DNA from: Lampris incognitus
Taxonomy: Eukaryota > Chordata > Actinopteri > Lampriformes > Lampridae
Length of the DNA stretch: 64,000 nt
Assembly (NCBI RefSeq): GCF_029633865.1
Contig: NC_079219.1
Span: 11,219,420-11,283,419, forward strand
Direction of reading: 5' to 3'
The notes beneath the pieces were generated by a model. That model saw only the letters and a list, made by a program, of their open reading frames with translations. It did not search any database and was not told the DNA's origin. Positions 31,000 to 42,867 of this stretch are shown piece by piece. The position numbers and the translations under genes were made by a program. Each line of letters opens with the position of its first letter. The stretch's first letter is position 1.

Positions 31000-31616
31000 A
31001 TTACGCACTGCGTTAAATCTTTGTTTCCACTTTTCCCCTCCTTTCCTCCGAGTCAACCCTGGGATGAGTTTCTCAGCACCGATCCCGATCAAGTCACCCA
31101 TTTCGAAGGTTTATAACAAACTTGTCATGTGACAGTTCACCAGCCACTAAAGTCAAGGCTACCTGGGAGCTTGAACTGGGCTTGAACCTGGATGATGACT
31201 GGTGGAACGTTGCTCTTAACAAAATTCACACAAGCTCAACTTGCGTTCGACTCACACTCATACAGTTCAAGGTAGTATTTAGGGTTCATTTTTCCAAAGC
31301 GCGATTGTCACAAGTTTATCCCAATAACACTGACAGTTGGGATAAATGCCATGCGTCATCTGGCAATCTCGCCCATATGTTCTACTCCTGTCCTTTATTA
31401 TCTTGTTTTTGGCAGAACTACTGATACTATGTCAAAAAATTATTTCCAAAACTATAAAAGTCTCTCCCCATATTACCATATTTGGGCTTCCAGAAGGCTA
31501 CTACCAATTTACCTCTAAGCAGTTAGATGTTCTAGCTTTCACTTCCTTACTGGTGAGACGCCACCTTCTCCTCCACTGGAAGTCTACCAAAGCTCCCTCC
31601 AGCACTCAGTGGCTAA
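31000..31616 (+). pseudogene. L1-like LINE ORF2 C-terminal fragment, plus strand
   Basis: Frames give LNKIHTSSTCVRLTLIQFKV and WDKCHASSGNLAHMFYSCPL, then LSCFWQNY: the zinc-binding end of L1-type RT. After a shift comes ITIFGLPEGYYQFTSKQLDV, then a RRHLLLHWKS segment. Broken at about 31425. It ends at the start of the Helitron-like repeats. Confidence 0.65.
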
Positions 31617-32750
31617 TTCTTTTTGGAGGTGGTAGGTATTGTCTCAGAGAGTAAGGAAAAAATCCCAGAAAATTAAAATTATGCATAATTATGCGTAAAT
31701 TTGCAAAATATGCATTTTTCTAAAAATGGCTAAAAATCACTTTTCTCGGCATTTCAGATGATTCTGAGCATTTGGGGGGAGGGAGTTGGAGTGGGGGGGG
31801 TTTAGGGGCAGGGGGAAGGCGGTTAGCTGGCAGGATGAAGAGGGGTTCTTCTAGTCTACTCATATATTTTCGTAATGTGTGTGTGTGTGGTGTTAGTGTG
31901 TGTGTGTTAGTTAGTGTAGATAGCGGGACCGAAAACTAAAGCAGTTATGATCCTAATTCTTTTTGGAGGTGGTAGGTATTGTTCCAGAGAGTACGGGAAA
32001 AATCTAAAAAAAATTAAAACTATGCATAATTATGCAAAATATGCATTTTTCTAAAAATGGCTAAAAAAAACACTTTTCTCGGCATTTCAGATGATTCTGA
32101 GCATCTTTGATTTTTTCAGCTATATAAAAAAAATTTCTGGGACTTAGAAATGTTTTGGCATTATGCAAAATACTAGAAGAACCCCGCTACAATGTAGCGG
32201 TTTGGTTATCCACCCGTCTAAATCTCCCTCCTCTTCACCCTGCCAGCTAACCGCCTTCCCCCTGCCCCTAAACCCCCCCCTCACTCCAACTCCCTCCCCC
32301 CAAATGCTCAGAATAATCAGAAATGCCGAGAAAAGTGGTTTTTAGCCATTTTTAGAAAATGCGTATTTTGCATAATTATGCATAATTATTTTAATTTTAT
32401 GCTATTTTTCTGGTCCTCTCTGGAACAATACCTACCACCTCCAAAAAAATTAGGATCATGAGTGCAGTTTTGCAAAAATGCATATATTTTGCATAATGCC
32501 AAAACATTTCTAAGTCCCAGAATTTTTTTTATATAGGTGAAAAAAATCAAAGATGCTCAGAATCATCTGAAATGCCGACAAAAGTGGTTTTTAGCCATTT
32601 TTAGAAAAATGAACATTTTGCATATTTATGCATAATTATGCATAATTTTAATTTTCTGGGATTTTTCCCTTACTCTCTGAGACAATACCTACCGCCTCCA
32701 AAAAGAATTAGGATCATAAGTGCTTTAGTTTTCGGTCCCGCTATCTACAC

Positions 32751-32790
<40 letters not shown>

Positions 32791-33231
32791 ACACACACAC
32801 ACACTAACACCACACACACACACATTACGAAAATATATGAGTAGAATATGCATTTTTGCAAAAATGCACTTATGATCCTAATTTTTTTGGAGGTGGTAGG
32901 TATTGTTCCAGAGAGGACCAGAAAAATAGCAGAAATTTAAAATAATTATAATAATTACGCATAATTATGCAAAATATGCATTTTCTACAAATGGCTGAAA
33001 ACCAGTTGTCGGCATTTCAGATGATTCTGAGCATTTGGAGGGAGGGAGTTGGAGTGGGGGGGTAAACCACTTTTCTCAGCATTTCAGATGATTCTGAGCA
33101 TTTGGGGGGAGGGAGTTGGAGTGGGGGGGGGGTTTAGGGGCAGGGGGAAGGCGGTTAGCTGTCAGGATGAAGAGGAGGGAGATTTAGACGGGTGGATAAC
33201 CAAACCGCTCATTGTAGCAGGGTTCTTCTAG
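31617..33231. mobile_element. Cluster of Helitron-like non-autonomous repeats
   Basis: Three related copies. Copy 1 (+) is 5'-truncated, about 31617-31857, and ends GGGGTTCTTCTAG. Copy 2 (+) starts directly after with TCTACTCATATATTTTCG and ends at 33231 with GGGTTCTTCTAG. Copy 3 (-) spans about 32171-32848 inside copy 2. On the minus strand it starts TCTACTCATATATTTTCG and ends in the hairpin CCGCTACATTGTAGCGG, then GGTTCTTCTAG. A 3' hairpin about 10 bases before CTAG, and a T after it, fit Helitron ends. There is no terminal inverted repeat. Units include GGAGGTGGTAGGTATTGT, GCATAATTATGC-rich and G-rich segments, plus a (GT)n/(CA)n tract. No Rep/helicase is present. Confidence 0.65.
32171..32848 (-). 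mobile_element. Most complete Helitron-like copy (minus strand)
   Basis: The 678-bp copy is inserted within copy 2 at a CAAAATA / ATATGC junction. Uninterrupted copies read CAAAATATATGC there, so one extra A is left. Its 3' hairpin has perfect 7-bp arms (CCGCTAC...GTAGCGG). It carries the (CA)n tract at about 32756-32823 near its 5' end. Confidence 0.6.
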
Positions 33232-33237
33232 TATATA

Positions 33238-34434
33238 CACTACCGTTCAAAAGTTTGGGATCACCCAAACAATTTTGTGTTTTCCATGAAAAGTCACACT
33301 TATTCACCACCATATGTTGTGAAATGAATAGAAAATAGAGTCAAGACATTGACAAGGTTAGAAATAATGATTTGTATTTGAAATAAGATTTTTTTTACAT
33401 CAAACTTTGCTTTCGTCAAAGAATCCTCCATTTGCAGCAATTACAGCATTGCAGACCTTTGGCATTCTAGCTGTTAATTTGTTGAGGTAATCTGGAGAAA
33501 TTGCACCCCACGCTTCCAGAAGCAGCTCCCACAAGTTGGATTGGTTGGATGGGCACTTCTTTGAGCAGATTGAGTTTCTGGAGCATCACATTTGTGGGGT
33601 CAATTAAATGCTCAAAATGGCCAGAAAAAGAGAATTTTCATCTGAAACTCGACAGTCTATTCTTGTTCTTAGAAATGAAGGCTATTCCATGCGAGAAATT
33701 GCTAAGAAATTGAAGATTTCCTACACCGGTGTGTACTACTCCCTTCAGAGGACAGCACAAACAGGCTCTAACAGGTACTATTTAATGAAGATGCCAGTTG
33801 GGGACCTGTGAGGCATCTGTTTCTCAAACTAGAGACTCTAATGTACTTATCTTCTTGCTCAGTTGTGCAACGCGGCCTCCCACTTCTTTTTCTACTCTGG
33901 TTAGAGCCTGTTTGTGCTGTCCTCTGAAGGGAGTAGTACACACCGGTGTAGGAAATCTTCAATTTCTTAGCAATTTCTCGCATGGAATAGCCTTCATTTC
34001 TAAGAACAAGAATAGACTGTCGAGTTTCAGATGAAAGTTCTCTTTTTCTGGCCATTTTGAGCGTTTAATTGACCCCACAAATGTGATGCTCCAGAAACTC
34101 AATCTGCTCAAAGAAGTGCCCATCCAACCAATCCAACTTGTGGGAGCTGCTTCTGGAAGCGTGGGGTGCAATTTCTCCAGATTACCTCAACAAATTAACA
34201 GCTAGAATGCCAAAGGTCTGCAATGCTGTAATTGCTGCAAATGGAGGATTCTTTGACGAAAGCAAAGTTTGATGTAAAAAAAATCTTATTTCAAATACAA
34301 ATCATTATTTCTAACCTTGTCAATGTCTTGACTCTATTTTCTATTCATTTCACAACATATGGTGGTGAATAAGTGTGACTTTTCATGGAAAACACAAAAT
34401 TGTTTGGGTGATCCCAAACTTTTGAACGGTAGTG
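33238..34434. mobile_element. Palindromic Tc1-like derivative
   Basis: Flanked by TA (33236-33237 and 34435-34436). The left arm (33238 to about 33772) and right arm (about 33900-34434) are reverse complements over about 535 bp at more than 99%. Differences seen include T/C in TTAAATGCTC versus TTAAACGCTC and one base in GAATTTTC versus GAACTTTC. Each arm encodes the same transposase N-terminus (MARKRE[F/L]SSETRQSILVLR). The right-arm gene continues on the minus strand to about 33770, reaching the GRPR motif. The catalytic domain is absent. The unpaired centre is about 130 bp. Confidence 0.9.
33768..34055 (-). pseudogene. Tc1 transposase N-terminal domain in the palindrome
   Basis: The 95-residue frame has an HTH (SMREIAKKLKISYTGVYYSL) and the GRPR-like hook (RKRSGRPR), followed by a second HTH start, and ends at the mirror point. 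A second, shorter inverted copy of the first 50 or so residues lies at 33617-33770 on the plus strand. Such a peptide could in theory bind terminal repeats without cutting. Expression is unknown. Confidence 0.8.
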
Positions 34435-34440
34435 TATATA

Positions 34441-35924
34441 TAAAAGGGCAAGACCAGGCTGACAGAAAATGCTATTCCCACCATCTTTGTGCATCACCCA
34501 GAGGTCAAAAAGAGGAGGGCCCCAGCACCCCGATGCACCCCTGGACCTGTAATTATAAAGCTCATAGCTGTTGATCATAGCTATAGTGTTTAAGGTAACA
34601 CATGTATAAAAAATATGAGCTCTTAATAGTTACAGTGATATTTATTTTGAAGTGATATTATTTTGAATATTTACAAATGAACAGTGCCATGTTTTCTACT
34701 TACATCCATTTCAAAGATTAAGGTAAGGAAGGATGATGAGATTGAGAGAAGGGAAAGTGAGAGTGAAGCAAGAGAGGACACGGCAAGTGAAGAGAGACAG
34801 GGAGAGCTGACACCACCCAGTCTACCAGCAGCTAAGTTACGCTTTTGTTTTTGTTATGTGCTGTTTAGAAGTCTCAAATATGCACTCTAAATCCATATCA
34901 ACTGCGATGTATCAGAAAAATAGCTCTCTTCCTTATTATTGTGTAATATTAACTTTATTATGCTAGCTCATACTCCAAAATGGATATCCTCATTTCACCA
35001 CCGCCACCCACCACTCTATAATCACATACCCCAATGTTATATTTAACAGCTTTGGTAATGGATGGATGGATAGTAATACCTTTTTTTTGTATAGCGCTTT
35101 TCAATGTTCATAAAGACGCTTTACATAAGATTAAAAAAAAAACAATGCACCAAAAACATGTAATACGCAATAATAGATTCGGGTAGTGTAGTGGTCTATT
35201 GACTGATAGACACACCTGCCCTCAACTCAGCTTCTGTTGTTACTGTGCACATGTCGGCGTCGGCACAGTGTTTTACTGCTGTCATAGATTGACATTTTTT
35301 GTGTGGTTTTTAGCCTCAACATTACGTTACTTTTAACTTTTATCAACCTTTTTATGGTTTACCTCTACTACTTTTTGGATTTTATCGGATTATCGATTGT
35401 TGTATGGTCTTGATCGCACTGGACTCTCCGTCTCCGTAGTGCTTCCTCTGTGTGTGGCGAAAACTGTATGGACTCAGCCTTGAAAACTGTATGGACTCAG
35501 CTGATGTTCCGGAACCCGCTGACGATCAGGACCAGGGACATGAAACGCGCTGCGAAGCGGCTTTCGGAGATAATGAGCCCCACGCCAATGACTGTGCAGA
35601 CACTATTCCCTGGTCCGGCCAGAACCCGCTCGAGACCGACACTGCATCGGATCTAGATATGTGCTACTGGCTAAACCGGGGAGCAAGACCTAAGACCTGT
35701 TCTACCCCCGCAGTGTCAAAGCCTGAGCTCTGGACAGACGTTGTCCAGGGTAAAAGAGGAGTTAAACACAACTCGAATGTCTCAATTTGGTGGATATGCC
35801 TGTATCTGTATTTGAGATCGATGATGATCATGTCAGATTTATCACAATTTAGTTTGAGGAAATTGGCTTGCCTCCATTCTTTAATTTCAGTGAGGCAGTT
35901 AGTCAGACTGAAGTAAGTTGTAGT
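34441..35924. other. Interval with LINE-tail-like motif and a short tandem duplication
   Basis: TATAGCGCTTTTC...GACGCTTTACAT at 35090-35125 resembles a fish LINE 3' end. GAAAACTGTATGGACTCAGC occurs twice 23 bp apart (35459 and 35482). A 154-aa plus-strand frame (35452-35916) contains SGQNPLETDTASDLDMCYWL and could be a LINE ORF1 remnant, but I cannot support a product. Confidence 0.35.
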
Positions 35925-37820
35925 AATACAATTAAAAGGCAGGTACTATAAAAAGAAAATACAAAGTACAAAAAAAAAAAAAGAAAGAAAGAAAAATAGA
36001 ATAAAAACATAGTCACTTCCCCGCCAGGAGTGATGAAAGATCTACTTCAGGAATTAATGTGCAGTTGGAATGAGGTACAAGTTTTGATGCTCAATCATAG
36101 GCACCAGAAAAAAGAAATGTTTTTAACCTAGATTTAAAAATTGCTATATTTGGGGTACATCTAAGATCTTCTGGTAGTTTGTTCCAGTTGCATGCAGTGT
36201 AACAGCTAAATGCTGCTTCACCATGTTTGGTTTGGACTTTGGGCTGAACTAACTGACCTGAGTCCATGGATCTTAGAACCCTACCCAGTTTATACTCTCC
36301 GAGCATGTCAGGGATGTATTCTGGGCCTACACCAATCAGTGATTTGCTGACAAGTAGCAGCACTTTAAAATCTATTCTGTAACTAAATGGAAGCCAGTGT
36401 AAAGATTTCAGGACTGGAGTAATGTGCTCTGTTCTCTTGGTCCTGGTTAAAACTCTAGCAGCAGCATTCTGAATAAGCTGCAGCTGTTAAATGGTCTTTT
36501 TGGGAAGACCAGTTGAGAGACCGTTACAGTAACCAATTCTACTGGAAATAAAAGCATGGATGAGCTTCTCTTGGTCATTTTGAGATACCAGACCCTTGAT
36601 TCTGGCTATATTTTTAAGATGATAGAAGGCTGTTTTAATGATTGCTTTGATATGGCTGGTGAACATGAGATCTGAGTCTATTAAAACTCCAAGATTTCGG
36701 ACTTGGTCTTTGGTTTTTAGAGCTTTGGACTTCGAGTTGTTCATTTATAACAGTTCTCTTTGTTGCCAAACATAATAATCTTGGTTTTTTCCTTATTTAA
36801 TTGAAGAAAGTTTTGGCTCAACCAATTATTTATCTGCTCCAAACAGTGACACAGTGAGTCTATTGGGCTGAGATCATCAGGTGAGAGAGCCAGATATATC
36901 TGATTATCATCTGCATAACTATGGTAATCCATGTTGTTGTTCTGAAGAATTTGGCCTAAAAGCAGCGTGTATAGGTTAAACGGAAGAGATCTGAGAACTA
37001 ATCCCTGGGGGATTCCACATGTCAAAGCCACTCTATCAGATTCATAACTGCCAATGGTGATGAAGTAACTTCGGTCTTCTAAATAAGACCTGAACCAATT
37101 AAGGATTGCTCTGGAAAGTCCTACCCAATGTTCCAGCCTGTCCAACAGTATTCTGTGATATACAGTGTCAAATGCCGCACTGAGATCAAGTAAAACCAGA
37201 ACGGATATTTTACCTGTCAGTATTCAGCCGTATGTCATTTAACACTTTTATAAGAGCTGTTTCAGGACTGTGGTTAGGTTGGAAACCTGATTGATATTTG
37301 TCAAAATGCCCATTTGAGTTTAAAAATTTGCTGAGTTGATTAGAAACAACTTTCTCGATGATCTTAAGCTACAAAAGGAATATTTGAGACTGGTCTATAG
37401 TTATTTAACACAGAGGTATCCAGAGTTCTCTTTTTTAGGAGTGGCTTAATGGCAGCTATTTTTATTGACTTGGGGAAAGTGCCTGATAGCAGTGAGCTAT
37501 TAACTATATGATGTAACTCCGTTTCTACAGAGTTAAAAATAGTTTTTAAAAAATCTGACGGCAGTGTGTCGAGACAACATGTTGATGATTTAAGATGCCA
37601 AACTGTTTCCGCTAGAGTTTCTTGATCAATGGTATTAAATTGTGACAGACTGACCAGATCATTTCTAGGTGGTCGTAGAGACTGCATAGTTTTGTTGCTT
37701 GACTGTGTGGCATTGATGGTCTGTCTAATAGTTTTAATTTTTTTTACCAAAAAGCAAGCAAATTTATTACATTTCTCTGTGGAGAGGAGTTCAGGGACTA
37801 TCTGTTTGGGGGGTTTGTAA
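35925..37820 (-). pseudogene. L2-clade LINE reverse transcriptase, broken
   Basis: On the minus strand in order: NNYRPVSNIPF (37364-37750); a gap; LEHWVGLSRAILNWFRSYLE with the RT box YADDNQIYLALSPDD (36741-37145); NLGVLIDSDLMFTSHI (36487-36744); and the C-terminal end PEDLRCTPNIAIFKSRLKTF (36091-36363). At least four frames are needed. The endonuclease is missing. The 3' end lies at about 35925-36000 near a poly-A/T-rich run. Confidence 0.85.
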
Positions 37821-37920
37821 GCTTGTCAACCATGGCAAATAGAGTGTGGGTATTATTAATGATCCTGTTAATCAAATTAGAAAAATGTAGCTGTCTAGCC
37901 TTGCGTAACTCATAGTTAAA

Positions 37921-38760
37921 TAGGCCTTTATTTGTTCACACGAAGAAGACACTTTACAAGACTACATTTGTTCTGATACACATGGACTTTAAGCATCTAT
38001 CTAAGCAATGTAAAATAAAGTTAAACATGGTATAGGTCATACGCAGTCAACGATTAAAAGTAAGCAAACATCAAACATGAATTGCTCTCACAGGAGATTG
38101 GAGATGGGCTGGAAATTGTTCATGTTATCAGGGTTGAGTCCAGGATTTTTTAGGCTGGGGGTGTTAGTAGCCAGTTTAAGTGGATGGAGGACTGAACTAG
38201 AGCTGAAGGTACAGTTAATGATTTCTGTGATGAGTGAGGTGATAGCTGGGAGACAGTCCTTAACAAGACTGGATGGAATGGGATCCAGAAAACAAGTGAA
38301 GCTTCTCATTCCTGCCATAAGTTTGGACACCTCCATTGAGGACACATGGGATAACTTTGACAGGGGCTGAGTGGTGGTGGTGGTGTATGTGGGGGGGGTG
38401 GAGAGGACAGGGAAAGTGGTCAGGTTGCTGTAGATAGTATACATTTTAGTTTGGAAAAATGAAAGGAAAGAGTTGCACTTGTTAACTTTGGAAGTATTGT
38501 CTCTGGGTTTGAGAATTTTTTTATTGTGGAAAAGGGACCCTTGGGGTTGGTGGAGCCAGAGTGTATGAGATGTGAGTAGTACGGGGACTGGGCTGTGATG
38601 AGCGCATCTTTGTATTGTTGAAGGTAGTACTTATGTGTAGGCTTGGAGATGCACTGTTAAACCAGTTTTCTTGGAGTCTTTTGAGGTGGCACTTGAGAGG
38701 ATTTAATTTGATGGAATTCGGGAGTATACCAGGGATCTAAGTGTGTGAATGAGATTTTTT
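37921..38760 (-). pseudogene. Second L2-clade LINE fragment
   Basis: The minus-strand frame 38088-38444 contains CFLDPIPSSLVKDCLPAITS and a KNPGLNPDNMNNFQPISNLL end, the RT entry region of L2-type elements. It is a different copy from the one at 35925-37820, to which it lies adjacent in the same orientation. Truncated on both sides. Confidence 0.75.
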
Positions 38761-38859
38761 TTTTTTATGGGGACCAGCTGATCAAGACAGGTGGAGAGTG
38801 TGTCATTATAATAATTGACAAGATCAGAGAGATTATCAGAAAGCGGAGGACGGGAAGCA

Positions 38860-40180
38860 GACATTTTGGCTAGACAGAGGGAGCGAGCTGGGAAGGATGT
38901 GCAGCAGGTTAGGGCGATGAGGAAAGAGAAGGAAATGCACTGACAAGCGAGGAGTGTGTGTTGAGAAGGTGGAAGGAGTACTTTGAGGGGCTGATGAATG
39001 AAGGAAATGAAACAGAGAGAAGGGTGGATGCTGTGGGGATAGTGAATCAGGAAGTGCGGTGGATTAGCAAGGAGGATGTTAGGGCAGCTATGAAGGGTGG
39101 AATGTCAGTTGGTCCAGATGACATACCTGTTGAGGCATGGAGGTGTTTAGGAGAGATGGCAGTGGAGTTTTTAACTAGCTTGTTAAACACAATCTGAGAA
39201 AGTGAGAGGATGCCTGAGGAGTGGAGAAGAAGCATACTGGCAACAATTTTCAAGAATAAAGGTGATGTGCAGAGCTTTAGTAATTACAGAGGTATAAAGT
39301 TGATCAGCCACAGCATCAATCAATCAACCTTTATTTTAATACGCAAGTTAATTTACAATAACGGCCTATGTTGGGGGTAAGTGCCCCCTAGAGGGAGGGG
39401 ATGGGGAGTAAAATAAAAAAGCATGAAGATATGGGGAAGAGTAGCGGAAGCTAGGTTAAGAGGAGAGGTGACAATTAGCGAGCAGCAGTATGGTTTCATG
39501 CCAGGAAAGAGCACTACAGATGTGATGTTTTCTTTGAGAATGTTGATGGAGAACTATAGAGAAGGTCAGAAGGACTTACATTGTGTCTTTGTGGATTTAG
39601 AGAAAGCATATGACAGGGTGCCAGGAGAGGAGGTGTGGTATTGTACGAGGAAGTTGTGCAGTGAGCAGTTGTGCAGTGTGCGCAGTAGGAATGGCGGATG
39701 GGTTCAAGATGGAGGTGGGATTACATCAAGGATCGGCTCTGAGCCCTTTCTTGTTTGCAATGGTGATGGACAGGTTAACAGACGAGATCAGGCAGGAGTC
39801 TCCATGGATTATGATGTTCACGGATGACATTGTGATCTGTAGTGAGAGTAGGAAGCAAGTTAAGGAGAGCCTGGAGAGTTGGTGGTATGCACTGGAGAGA
39901 AGAGGAATAGAAGTCTGTAGGAGCAGGATGGAATACAAATGCATCAACAAGAAGGAGGACAGCAGAATGGTGGGTATATTGGAAGAAGGTAGCTGAATAT
40001 GGAGCTGCCAGGCAAGAGGAAAAGAGGAAGGCCAAAGAGGAGGTTTATGGATGTGGTGAGGGAGGACATACAGGTGGTGGCTGGCATGAAAGAGGAAGAT
40101 GCAGAGGTCAGGAAGAGATGAAAACAGATGATCTGCTGTGGGAACCCGTAACAGGAGCAGCCAAAAGTAGTAGTAGTAGT
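38860..40180 (+). pseudogene. RTE-like LINE, internally deleted
   Basis: The plus strand has LRRWKEYFEGLMNEGNETER and SVGPDDIPVEAWRCLG, then the EQQYGFMPGKSTTDVMFSLR motif and CVFVDLEKAYDRVP. After a small deletion and frame change come GLHQGSALSPFLFAMVMDRL and the RT box region (FTDDIVICSESRKQV). The coding sequence then jumps to the final RKRGRPKRRFMDVVREDIQ part, so the thumb region is lost. It ends with the GATCTGCTGTGG...GTAGTAGTAG tail. A 103-bp insertion interrupts it at 39317-39419. Confidence 0.85.
39312..39424 (-). mobile_element. 103-bp LINE-tail insertion with AGCAT duplication
   Basis: AGCAT occurs at 39312-39316 and 39420-39424. The insert starts CAATCAATCAACCTTTATTT, the complement of a (TGAT/TTGA)n-tailed LINE end. 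Removing the insert restores a continuous RTE reading frame (ISHSMKIWGR). Confidence 0.8.
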
Positions 40181-40463
40181 TGTAGACATAAGAGTCATGA
40201 TCCCAGCCAGCTGCAAATATCAATTCTTATCCCGATTATCAAAGCCAATTTACCAATTCTGGGCAGGTGCATTTGATGTAGTGCCGCAGAATGCCCCCTT
40301 CTCAGAAGTGCACATACATTCATAAAAAATCAATTTCTAAATATTTCATAGATATTTGCATGAGTTTTAGCTCATGAGGAATGAATAAAATAGCAGTCAT
40401 TGCAGTGTTTGGTTACGTAGGAGTGTGGCTAGCTTAAAAATGTTTAAAATACCAAAGCTCTAT
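40181..40463. other. Interval with no recognised gene
   Basis: Short AT-rich spacer between the RTE tail and the next Tc1. Confidence 0.4.
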
Positions 40464-40465
40464 TA

Positions 40466-42063
40466 CAAACCCCAATTCCAGTGAAGTTGGGACATTGTGT
40501 AAAATGTAAATAAAAACAGAATACAATGATTTGCAAATCCTTTTTGACCTATATTCAATTGAATACACTACAAAGACAAGATATTTAATGTTCAAACTGA
40601 TAAACTTTTTTGTTTGTTTTTTTTTGCAAATATTCACTCATTTTGAATTTGATGCCCGCAACACGTTCCAAAAAAGCTGGGACAGGGGCATGTTTACCAC
40701 TGTGTTACATCACCTTTCCTTTTAACAACACTCAATAAGCGTTTGGGAACTGAGGACACTAATCGTTGAAGCTTTGTAGGTGGAATTCTTTCCCATTCTT
40801 GCTTGATGTATGACTTCAGTTGCTCAACAGTCCGGGGTCTCCACTGTCGTATTTTGCACTTCATAATGCGCCACACATTTTCAATGGGAGACAGGTCTGG
40901 ACTGCAGGCAGGCCAGTCTAGTACCTGCACTCTTTTACTACGAAGCCACGCTGTTGTCACACGTGCAGAATGTTGCTTGGCATTGTCTTGCTGAAATGAG
41001 CAGGGACGTCCCTAAAAAAGACGTCGCTTGGATGGCAGCATATGTTGCTCCAAAACCTGTATGTACCTTTCAGCATTAATGGTGCCTTCACATATGTGCA
41101 AGTTACCCATGCCATGGGCACTAACACAACTCCAGACCATCACAGATGCTGGCTTTTGGACTTTGTGCTGATAACAATCTGGATGGTCCTTTACCTCTTT
41201 AGCCCGGAGGACACGACGTCCATGATTTCCAAAAGCAATTTGAAATGTGGACTCGTCAGACCACAGCACACTTTTCCACTTTGCATCAGTCCATCTCAGA
41301 TGAGCTTGGGAGCAGAGAAGCCGGCGGCGTTTCTGGGTGTTGTCGATATATGGCTTTCGCTTTGCAAGGTAGAGTTTTAACTTGCACTTGTAGATGTAGC
41401 GACAGACTGTGTTAACTGACAATGGTTTTCCGAAGTGTTCGTGGTAATATCCTTTACAGCATGATGTCGGTTTTTAATGCAGTGCCGCCTGAGGGATCGA
41501 AGGTCACAGAAATTCAATGTTGGTTTTCGGCCTTGCCGCTTATGTGCAGAGATTTCTCCGGATTCTCTGAATCTTTTGATGATATTATGGACTGTAGATG
41601 ATGAAATCCCTAAATTCCTTGCAATTTTACATTGAGAAACGTTGTTCTTAAACTGTTGGACTATTTGCTCACGCAGTTGTTCACAAAGTGGTGAACCTCG
41701 CCCCATCCTTGCTTGTGAACGACTGAGCCTTTTGGGGGTTGCTCCTTTTATACTCAATCATGACACTCACCTGTTTCCAATTAACCTGTTCACCTGTGGA
41801 ATGTTCCAAACAGGTGTTTTTTGAGCAACTTTCCCAGTCTTTTGTTGCCCCTGTCCCAGCTTCTTTGGAACGTGTTGCAGGCATCAAATTCAAAATGAGT
41901 GAATATTTGCAAAAAACAATAAAGTTTATCAGTTTGAACATTAAATATCTTGTCTTTGTAGTGTATTCAATTGAATATAGGTCAAAAAGGATTTGCAAAT
42001 CATTGTATTCTGTTTTTATTCACGTTTTAAACAATGTCCCAACTTCATTGGAATTGGGGTTTA
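40466..42063 (-). mobile_element. Tc1-like element A with about 200-bp terminal repeats
   Basis: TA flanks at 40464-40465 and 42064-42065. The ends are CAAACCCCAATTCCAGTGAA and its complement (last base changed), with similarity for about 200 bp inward. The minus-strand transposase is in pieces: HTH part at 41757-41377 (RLSRSQARMGRGSPLCEQLR), first catalytic D in WSDESTF (41422-41012), TAG stop before GRPC, then QDNAKQHSAR...SPDLSPIENVW (to 40694) in DD34E spacing. The triad residues are present, but one frameshift and one stop inactivate it. It lies about 690 bp upstream of pogz exon 2. Confidence 0.9.
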
Positions 42064-42065
42064 TA

Positions 42066-42748
42066 GATCAGGGGGCAGCAGTAGGGCTGGATTTTCAGGC
42101 TTAATGTATTGCCCCCACCCTATCAACTTTGCTTAGGATTGTCTCAGATCAACTACACTTACTGGCTTAGCATTACACAACTGAGGTCAGTCCGACTTCA
42201 TATGAACACACGTAATCAAGTTAATACTTTTAGTACCTCAAGTTTTAAAAGTATTACCCATGCAACTGTGTCTGTTTTTTCTTTGTTTGACCACCAAACA
42301 GCTATAAAACAATACTGCATTCATAGGATTTATATTTGTGTTTTTGTTATTCTCGTTTGGATTTCTGGGGTATCTATTTGCGCTCCAAAACTAGTAATGA
42401 TTTTACTGAACAAATGTTTCGGGGTGGGATTAAGGTGGGACTTTTCACTATTTTGGCTCTGCTCCTTCTCTGTTGGTCAGATGGTCGATTCTGTGAGTGG
42501 CATGTCTACTGTCTCTACTATCATATGAGATCCGGCTTTACGTTTTGCTGTTATGTTTATCAAGCAAGTACGATCTAACATAAACCACCTGTAGTATCTA
42601 ACTCTTTGGAGTTGTATGGTACAGTCAGCCAAGCACTGATCTCATCCAAGCACCCAGAGATGGGTTTGTACAGGTCTCATGTTGTACCAACTAACTATTG
42701 GACAGTGTTATGTTCAGTCTGACTGACAGAATCTTTTTGTCTCCGCAG
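42066..42748. other. Intron sequence before pogz exon 2
   Basis: No repeat is recognised. It ends with a good pyrimidine tract and acceptor, TTTTTGTCTCCGCAG. Confidence 0.5.
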
Positions 42749-42867
42749 CAACATGGACACTGAATTGTTTATGGAGTGTGAGGAGGAGGAGCTGGAGCCA
42801 TGGCAACAGGTGGATGACTTTGTGGAAGAGGAAGAGGTAGAATTCATTGATGCCCACTATGATCCCG
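42749..42867 (+). CDS. pogz: pogz, first coding exon
   Basis: Starts after a TCTCCGCAG acceptor. The ATG at 42753 (context GCAACATGG) opens MDTELFMECEEEELEPWQ, which matches the highly conserved N-terminus of POGZ, and then an acidic segment (VDDFVEEEEVEFIDAHYDP). The donor is CCCG|GTGAGC at 42867/42868, phase 1. POGZ is a nuclear chromatin protein with multiple zinc fingers, an HP1-binding region and a C-terminal pogo-type transposase-derived domain. It acts in mitotic chromosome release of HP1 and in gene regulation. Only the N-terminal, disordered acidic part is in this exon. The start is fixed by conservation. Confidence 0.88.

Noticed and set aside
34684..34890. Acidic frame with RKDDEIERRESESEAREDTA
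   Set aside because: Low-complexity GA-rich DNA with no splice borders or homologue that I can recognise.
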